A stretch of DNA of 64,000 nucleotides, taken from assembly GCA_005503055.1 (NCBI GenBank), contig SCOX01000008.1, forward strand, positions 124,001 through 188,000. The letters are read 5' to 3'. The notes under the pieces are model-generated. The model searched no databases. It saw only the letters and a program-made list of their open reading frames with translations, and was not told the origin of the DNA. The translations under genes were made by a program, and so were the position numbers. Position 1 is the first letter of the stretch; each line of letters starts with the position of its first letter. Positions 59,282 through 64,000 of the stretch are shown here, one piece after another. This DNA comes from Lysobacteraceae bacterium P. GTDB lineage: Bacteria; Pseudomonadota; Gammaproteobacteria; Xanthomonadales; Xanthomonadaceae.

Positions 59282-59986
59282 GTGCGCGTGCGCGCCCTGA
59301 AGGACATCCTGCTCCAGCTCAAGAACGCGGCCGACGCGAGCGGTCGGCCAGAGCCGCGCCTGCTCGCAGTCAGCAAGACCCAGGATGCGACCGCCGTCGC
59401 GGAATTGGCCGATGCCGGCCAACGGGCCTTCGGCGAGAACTACGTGCAGGAGGCCGCGGCCAAGCGCGCCGCGCTGGCCGACCGGGGCCTGGAATGGCAC
59501 CTCATCGGCCATCTGCAGTCCAACAAGGCACGGGAGGCGGCGGACCTGTTCGACTGGGTCCAGACCGTGGACCGGCCGAAACTGGTGGAGGCGCTCGCCC
59601 GCCATCGTGCGGGCGACCGGGCGCCGTTGAACGTGCTCATCCAGGTGAACATCGACGACGAGGCCAGCAAGCACGGTTGCCAGCCCGACGACGTCCCGGC
59701 GTTGGCGCAGGCCATCGCCGCGCAACCGCGCCTGTGCCTGCGCGGGCTCATGGTCATCCCGACCCCGCACGCGGACCCGGAACGGCGCCGCCCGGCCCTC
59801 GCCCGCACCCGTGCGCTGTTCGACGCGCTCCGCACCGGCCATCCGACCGCCGACACGCTGTCGATGGGGATGAGCGACGATTTCGCCGTCGCCATCGCCG
59901 AGGGCGCGACGATGGTGCGGATCGGCACAGCCTTGTTCGGCGCCCGCAAAAGCCGGGAATCGGGAGTGGGGAATCGGGAGTCGTGA
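59282..59986 (+). CDS. yggS: YggS family PLP homeostasis protein
   Basis: The protein has 234 residues from GTG 59282. The PLP lysine is K32 in RLLAVSKTQD. FGENYVQEA, EWHLIGHLQSNK and SMGMSDDFAVAIAEGATMVRIG are family blocks. It binds PLP and keeps vitamin B6 and amino acid pools balanced. The last residues SRESGVGNRES are encoded by a repeat arm, so the native C-terminus may have been extended. proC is next, as usual. Confidence 0.92.
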   Translation: MRVRALKDILLQLKNAADASGRPEPRLLAVSKTQDATAVAELADAGQRAFGENYVQEAAAKRAALADRGLEWHLIGHLQSNKAREAADLFDWVQTVDRPKLVEALARHRAGDRAPLNVLIQVNIDDEASKHGCQPDDVPALAQAIAAQPRLCLRGLMVIPTPHADPERRRPALARTRALFDALRTGHPTADTLSMGMSDDFAVAIAEGATMVRIGTALFGARKSRESGVGNRES

Positions 59987-60114
59987 GCGGGCTCCGGCAC
60001 TTCCCGCTTGATGACGGCATCGGCCTTCTTGCGCGCTCCGCTCGGTATTCTTGACCCCTGCCATGGCGAGCGGCGCTTTATGACCATTCCCGATTCCCGA
60101 ATCCCGAATCCCGG
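59955..60114. repeat. Facing arms of the GGGAATCGGGAT repeat spanning the yggS-proC junction
   Basis: GGGAATCGGGAGTGGGGAAT at 59955-59980 encodes the YggS C-terminus. ATTCCCGATTCCCGAATCCC at 60086-60114 encodes the ProC N-terminus. The arms face each other across about 105 bp, so both adjoining genes are read into them. Confidence 0.82.
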
Positions 60115-60925
60115 CCCTGTCGCCTTCATCGGCGGCGGCAACATGGCCCGCAGCCTGATCGGTGGACTGGTCGCGCGCGGCCAATCGACCGATGCGATCC
60201 GTGTCGCCGAACCCGTGGCCGCGCTGCGCGAGGCGCTCGAACGCGATTTCGGCGTCGCCTGCTTCGACCATGCCACCCCTGCCGCGACGGGCGCGGACGT
60301 CTGGGTGCTGGCCGTAAAACCGCAGGTGATGCGCGAAGTCTGCAGCGCGCTGGTTCCGCTGGCGCAGGCGCGACGGCCGCTGGTGATCTCCATCGCCGCC
60401 GGCATCACCGCCGGGCAGCTCGAGCGATGGCTCGGCGGCGACGTGCCCGTCGTGCGCGCGATGCCGAACACGCCCGCGCTGCTCGGCATGGGCATCACCG
60501 GACTGTTCGCCAACGCGAGGACGGACCTTCCGCAGCGCGCGGCCGCGACCGCGCTGCTGGAAGCCGTCGGCCCGGTCGTGTGGATCGACGAGGAATCGCA
60601 GATGGACGCCGTGACCGCGGTGTCCGGCAGTGGGCCGGCCTACGTGTTCCTGCTGGCCGAAGCCATGCAGGCCGCCGGTGTCCGCCAGGGACTGCCGCCG
60701 GAAGCGGCGCGTGCGCTCGTACGGCACACGCTGCTCGGCGCGGCCGCGATGCTTGCCCGACAGGATGAAGCTGCCGACGTCCTGCGCGCCCGCGTGACCT
60801 CGCCCGGCGGCACCACGCAGGCGGCGATCGAAACCTTCGAAGCGGGTGGTTTCCGCGATCTGGTCGACCGCGCGATCGCCGCGGCGACGCAGCGCGGCCG
60901 CCAACTTTCCGCCGCCAACGACTGA
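60080..60925 (+). CDS. proC: Pyrroline-5-carboxylate reductase
   Basis: The protein has 281 residues from ATG 60080. The Rossmann motif VAFIGGGNMARSLIGGLV follows a short N-terminus (MTIPDSRIPNPG) read from a repeat arm. VVRAMPNTPALLGMG and the late ALVRHTLLGAAAM and SPGGTTQAAI are typical. It makes proline from pyrroline-5-carboxylate with NAD(P)H. A longer frame from 60008 has no support. The DUF4426 gene starts 13 bp after the stop. Confidence 0.95.
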   Translation: MTIPDSRIPNPGPVAFIGGGNMARSLIGGLVARGQSTDAIRVAEPVAALREALERDFGVACFDHATPAATGADVWVLAVKPQVMREVCSALVPLAQARRPLVISIAAGITAGQLERWLGGDVPVVRAMPNTPALLGMGITGLFANARTDLPQRAAATALLEAVGPVVWIDEESQMDAVTAVSGSGPAYVFLLAEAMQAAGVRQGLPPEAARALVRHTLLGAAAMLARQDEAADVLRARVTSPGGTTQAAIETFEAGGFRDLVDRAIAAATQRGRQLSAAND

Positions 60926-60938
60926 CTGGAGTCAACCA

Positions 60939-61427
60939 ATGCGCCATCACAGCCTGCGCCACATCCTGGTACTTTCCCTGATGTGCGCCACCCTCGCCGC
61001 CTGCGGTGGCAACGCCCCGCCCGCGCCGTCGTCGAACAACGCGAACGTCTCGCAGGAAGCCGTCAGCCGGATAGGCGACGTGACCGTCCGCGCCAGCGCG
61101 ATCCCCACTGCCACGCTCGCCGAACAGGTCGCAAAGCAGTACGGCATCAGCCGCGCGGACAACACGGTGATGCTGCTCATCGGCGTGCGCCAGGGCAGCG
61201 ACGCGCAGGAAACGGCACTGCCGGCGCGCATCACCGCCGTTGCGACCGACCTGCGCGGCCGTCGCCACGATATCGAGATGCGCGAACTGCGCAGCGGCGA
61301 TCTGCTGGACTACGTCGGCACGATCGAGATCTCGCCCCCGGACACGGTGCGCTTCGACATCACGGTCGTGCGCGAGGGCGGCGCGACTTCGCAGATGCAG
61401 TTCTCGCGGGATTTCTATCCGCGCTGA
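60939..61427 (+). CDS. DUF4426 domain-containing lipoprotein
   Basis: The protein has 162 residues from ATG 60939. The lipobox TLAAC marks a lipid Cys near residue 22. The rest matches DUF4426, with RIGDVTVRASAIPTATL early and FDITVVREGG near the end. The family is small, with unknown function, and often sits near proC and yggT. It starts 13 bp after proC, so it probably shares the transcript. Confidence 0.84.
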   Translation: MRHHSLRHILVLSLMCATLAACGGNAPPAPSSNNANVSQEAVSRIGDVTVRASAIPTATLAEQVAKQYGISRADNTVMLLIGVRQGSDAQETALPARITAVATDLRGRRHDIEMRELRSGDLLDYVGTIEISPPDTVRFDITVVREGGATSQMQFSRDFYPR

Positions 61428-61467
61428 GCCCGTCATCCCAGCAACGGGCCGAGCGCCGAGCGCCCGA

Positions 61468-62265
61468 TCAGCGTTGCCTTTCGCCCCACGCCTGTATCAC
61501 CCGCGCGATCTCCCGCACACCATCGGTCAACGCAGCCGGTCCCGGCTGCAGGATGATCGGCGACTTGATCTCATGCAGCTCGCCATCGCGGACGGCGGGA
61601 ATCGCGTCCCAGCCTTCGCGGGCGGCGACCTTTTCCGGACGGAACTTCTTGCCGCACCACGAGCCCAGCACGATGTCCGGCGCGCGGCGCACGACTTCGG
61701 AGGGATCTTCGAGGATGCGCTGCTTCGCGAGCGATTCGGCGGCGCGTTCGGGGAAGATGTCGTCGCCGCCGGCGATGCGCACCAGCTCGGCGACCCATTG
61801 GATGCCGCTGATCAGCGGTTCGTCCCATTCCTCGAAGTACACCTTCGGCCGTCGCGGCAATGCGGCGGCCTGCGCGGCGATCGCATCGAGCCCGCGCCGA
61901 AGTTCGTCGGCATAGGCATTGGCACGCTCGGCCGCGCCGACCAGCGCGCCCAGGCGGCGCACGTAGTTCACGATTCCGTCCACGCTGCGGTGGTTGCTGA
62001 TCCACACCTCGACGCCGTGGCGTATCAGCTCGCCGGCGATCTCGGCCTGGATGTCGGAAAACCCGACGACGAAATCCGGCTTGAGTTTGAGGATCTCGCC
62101 GATCTTGGCGCTGGTGAAGGCACTGACCTTCGGCTTCTCCTTGCGCGCGACGGCCGGGCGCACCGTGAAGCCGCTGATGCCGACGATGCGGTCCTGCTCG
62201 CCCAACGCGTACAGCGCCTCGGTGGGCTCTTCGGTCAGGCAGACGATGCGCCGCGGACCGTGCAT
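61468..62265 (-). CDS. Cobalamin-binding/BtuF-like periplasmic-binding-fold protein, apparently without a signal peptide
   Basis: The protein has 265 residues from ATG 62265 and starts directly with [22 protein letters not shown], which is the first strand of the BtuF fold. Further family blocks are EILKLKPDFVVGFSD and GSWCGKKFRPEKV. BtuF-like proteins bind cobalamin or Fe-siderophores in the periplasm, but no signal peptide is visible. Either it is cytoplasmic, or the start is not the true one. The start overlaps the stop of the GNAT gene by one base. Confidence 0.8.
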   Translation of the reverse strand: MHGPRRIVCLTEEPTEALYALGEQDRIVGISGFTVRPAVARKEKPKVSAFTSAKIGEILKLKPDFVVGFSDIQAEIAGELIRHGVEVWISNHRSVDGIVNYVRRLGALVGAAERANAYADELRRGLDAIAAQAAALPRRPKVYFEEWDEPLISGIQWVAELVRIAGGDDIFPERAAESLAKQRILEDPSEVVRRAPDIVLGSWCGKKFRPEKVAAREGWDAIPAVRDGELHEIKSPIILQPGPAALTDGVREIARVIQAWGERQR

Positions 62266-62723
62266 CAGCCGTCCACCCGCTTGCGGAAGTACACCACGCG
62301 CTCGGTCTCGTCGAAGCCGTAGGCGCGGTGCGCCGCGTGGCTGGCGGTGTTGTCGAGCAGTGCGTCGGAGGCCAGTTCCGTGCAGCCGCGTTCGCGCGTC
62401 CAGTCCTGCACGCACGCGATCAGCATGCGCCCTACACCGCGGCGACGATGCGAGGCGGCCACGAACAGTCCTTCGACGAACCCCACCGGCGAGGTTTCCG
62501 TGCCGTTGACGTAGTCCGTGCGCAGCTCCGCTTCGGCGAAACCGACGGCGTCATCGCCGTCGAAGGCCAGCAAGGCGATGGCGCGTGCGGGTTCGTCGAG
62601 GTAGGCGCGCAGATCGTCGGGCGAGGCGACATCCGCCTCTTCGGGCCACAGTTGCAAGCGCAAGGCGATCCACGCCGGAACGTCGGCCTCGCGCGCCGGA
62701 CGCACTCGCCACGGATGCCTCAC
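62265..62723 (-). CDS. GNAT acetyltransferase resembling AAC(6') aminoglycoside 6'-N-acetyltransferases
   Basis: The protein has 152 residues from GTG 62723. Blocks that match AAC(6')-I enzymes from memory are [49 protein letters not shown] and [20 protein letters not shown]. These resemble the chromosomal AAC(6')-Iz of Stenotrophomonas maltophilia. It would acetylate the 6' amine of aminoglycosides using acetyl-CoA. Activity is not shown, and many such proteins are weak or have other roles. The start overlaps the pdxH stop by 4 bp and its stop overlaps the BtuF-like gene, so the three are one leftward operon. Confidence 0.82.
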   Translation of the reverse strand: MRHPWRVRPAREADVPAWIALRLQLWPEEADVASPDDLRAYLDEPARAIALLAFDGDDAVGFAEAELRTDYVNGTETSPVGFVEGLFVAASHRRRGVGRMLIACVQDWTRERGCTELASDALLDNTASHAAHRAYGFDETERVVYFRKRVDG

Positions 62724-63322
62724 GGGAACAACATCCGGCGATGCCAGTCGCCGGCGACGTCGCGCTCGTAGGCCTGGCGCTCGTGCAAGCGGAAATCCGC
62801 ACCGAACCAGAACTCGATCACGTCCGGCTTCACGCGCAGGCCGGTCCAGCGTGCGGGACGCGGGACGTCGCGGCCTTCGAACTCCTGCTCGGCGTGCGCC
62901 AGGCGATGCTCGAAATGCTCGCGCGATTCCAGCGTCTCCGACTGCTTGGACGCCCATGCGCCGAGCTGGCTGCCGCGCGGGCGCGAGGCGAAATAGGCGT
63001 CGGCTTCGTCGTCGGACACGATCTCCACCGGACCCTCGATGCGCACCTGCACGCCGTTGCGCACGCGCGGCCAGTGGAACAGCAGCGCCGCATGCGGATT
63101 GGCCTGCAGTTCGCGGCCCTTGCGCCCGTCCAGGTGCGTGTAGAACACGAAGCCGCGCGCGTCGTGCGCCTTGAGCAGCACGATGCGCGCCGACGGCCGA
63201 GCGTCGAGATTGGCGGTGGCGAGGGTCATCGCGGTGCGGTCGGGCTCGCCGGCGATGCGCGCTTCATCGAACAGCGCATCGAACGTGGCGAGGGCTTGCT
63301 TGAGCAGGTCGGGCGTGTCCAT
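62720..63322 (-). CDS. pdxH: Pyridoxamine 5'-phosphate oxidase
   Basis: The protein has 200 residues from ATG 63322. [20 protein letters not shown] and [20 protein letters not shown] are FMN-binding segments, and the C-terminal [15 protein letters not shown]-type end is family-typical (RLxP in relatives). It oxidises pyridoxine or pyridoxamine phosphate to PLP. It leads a leftward operon with the AAC(6')-like and BtuF-like genes. The kinase gene starts divergently 17 bp away. Confidence 0.94.
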   Translation of the reverse strand: MDTPDLLKQALATFDALFDEARIAGEPDRTAMTLATANLDARPSARIVLLKAHDARGFVFYTHLDGRKGRELQANPHAALLFHWPRVRNGVQVRIEGPVEIVSDDEADAYFASRPRGSQLGAWASKQSETLESREHFEHRLAHAEQEFEGRDVPRPARWTGLRVKPDVIEFWFGADFRLHERQAYERDVAGDWHRRMLFP

Positions 63323-63339
63323 TGCGCTATTGTGGGCCG

Positions 63340-64000
63340 ATGCCGTCACGTATGCATCCCACCGCCGCCGGATTCGATGCGTCGCTGGTGGAGCGCGTGC
63401 TCGCCGACGCGCTCGCACCAGGCGTGAAGGTGTACGGCATCTGCGGACTGCAGGGCTCGGGCAAGTCGACGTTGGCGTCGCAGGTCGTGGCATTGGCGCG
63501 CTCGCGCGGAGTGCGTGCGACCGTGCTGTCGGTGGACGATGCCTATCTGGGCCGCCGCGAGCGCCAGCGCCTGGCCCGCCACGTGCATCCACTGCTGGCC
63601 ACGCGCGGGCCGCCTGGCACGCATGACGTGGCACTGGCCTGCGCCACGCTCGATGCGCTGCGTTCGGGCACGCCGGTGGCATTGCCGCGCTTCGACAAGC
63701 CCACCGACACCCGCCTGGCACCGTCACGCTGGCCGCGCGTGGGCGCGGTGGATCTGGCGATCTTCGAAGGTTGGTTCCTGGCGACACCGCCACAGGCGCC
63801 GGACGAACTGCGCGAGCCGATCAACGCTGTCGAACGCAACGAAGACCCCGACGCCACTTGGCGTCGCTACTGCAATCAGGCGCTCGCGCGCGACTACCCG
63901 CCGCTGTGGTCGCGACTGGACCGCCTGCTGTTCCTCGAGCCGCCGGGCTTCGAGGCCGTCTTGGAGTGGCGCTGGCAGCAGGAGCAGGCGATGCGATCGC
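63340..64000 (+). CDS. D-glycerate 3-kinase-like P-loop kinase, 5' part (3' end outside window)
   Basis: The frame is open from ATG 63340 to the window end (220 residues). The P-loop is [13 protein letters not shown]. The segments [12 protein letters not shown] and [23 protein letters not shown] fit the GlyK/Tda10 (YggC-like) family, together with a FEGWFLA block. It should phosphorylate D-glycerate or a related small acid using ATP. Divergent from pdxH with only 17 bp between. Completeness cannot be checked. Confidence 0.82.
   Translation, partial: MPSRMHPTAAGFDASLVERVLADALAPGVKVYGICGLQGSGKSTLASQVVALARSRGVRATVLSVDDAYLGRRERQRLARHVHPLLATRGPPGTHDVALACATLDALRSGTPVALPRFDKPTDTRLAPSRWPRVGAVDLAIFEGWFLATPPQAPDELREPINAVERNEDPDATWRRYCNQALARDYPPLWSRLDRLLFLEPPGFEAVLEWRWQQEQAMRS

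Noticed and set aside
62266-62415. Longer start for the BtuF-like protein
   Set aside because: The extension overlaps the GNAT gene and reads as Arg-rich non-signal sequence.

Overview
The window is a G+C-rich (by eye about two-thirds) gammaproteobacterial chromosome segment. Gene content and order point to the Xanthomonadaceae, most like Lysobacter or a close relative. Supporting signs are a CysNC fusion beside cysD and divergent from cysJIH, a kdsD-kdsC-lptCAB-rpoN-hpf-ptsN-hprK-rapZ cluster followed by a permease-less PTS, pilT-yggS-proC, many lipoproteins with LxxC lipoboxes, and dispersed GGGATTCGGGATT-type intergenic repeats. Genes are tightly packed, with many 1-4 bp start/stop overlaps. 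I see no tRNA, rRNA, CRISPR array, insertion sequence or phage gene.

Layout, left to right. 1-630: the end of a GNAT acetyltransferase gene and a Rieske protein. 1031-8830: a probable Fur-controlled iron operon with a Fiu/PiuA-like TonB receptor, PiuC, PepSY membrane protein, DUF2271, DUF4198, ApbE and a membrane-anchored flavodoxin/FNR reductase. The DUF2271 protein carries an ApbE-type flavinylation-like motif (D93..T99), so the operon may be a transenvelope electron path that reduces ferric siderophore in the periplasm. 8835-12115: HutD-like protein, ComEA-like protein, M20 dipeptidase and a GlsB-type membrane protein. 12188-24952: a sulfate-assimilation region (cysNC-cysD, cysJIH, cysB-like regulator, cysG, cysK), interrupted by a serine hydrolase and a tautomerase. 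25106-26870: amgK-murU, for peptidoglycan sugar recycling. 26942-33369: hda, a PerM-type transporter, DUF2066, purM-purN and two tandem DUF3108 genes.

33438-43419: the envelope/regulatory core. murA and ibaG run leftward. kdsD, kdsC, lptC, lptA, lptB, rpoN, hpf, ptsN, hprK and rapZ run rightward. 43617-46938: an EF-hand protein, a Pro/Thr-rich lipoprotein, then EIIA(Man), HPr and EI. With PtsN and HprK these form a regulatory PTS with no sugar permease in view. HPr keeps both His15 and Ser46. 47240-56748: mgtE, an esterase-like lipoprotein, pyrB-ruvX-algH, an M49-like metallopeptidase, tag and two tandem DUF1254 lipoproteins. 56809-61427: pilU, pilT, yggS, proC and a DUF4426 lipoprotein. 61468-64000: a BtuF-like protein, a GNAT protein strongly resembling AAC(6') aminoglycoside acetyltransferases, pdxH, and the start of a D-glycerate 3-kinase-like gene cut by the window end.

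The most distinctive features are the iron/flavinylation operon and the repeat family. The repeats sit as facing arms between genes and have been read into the protein ends of CysNC, IbaG, YggS and ProC.
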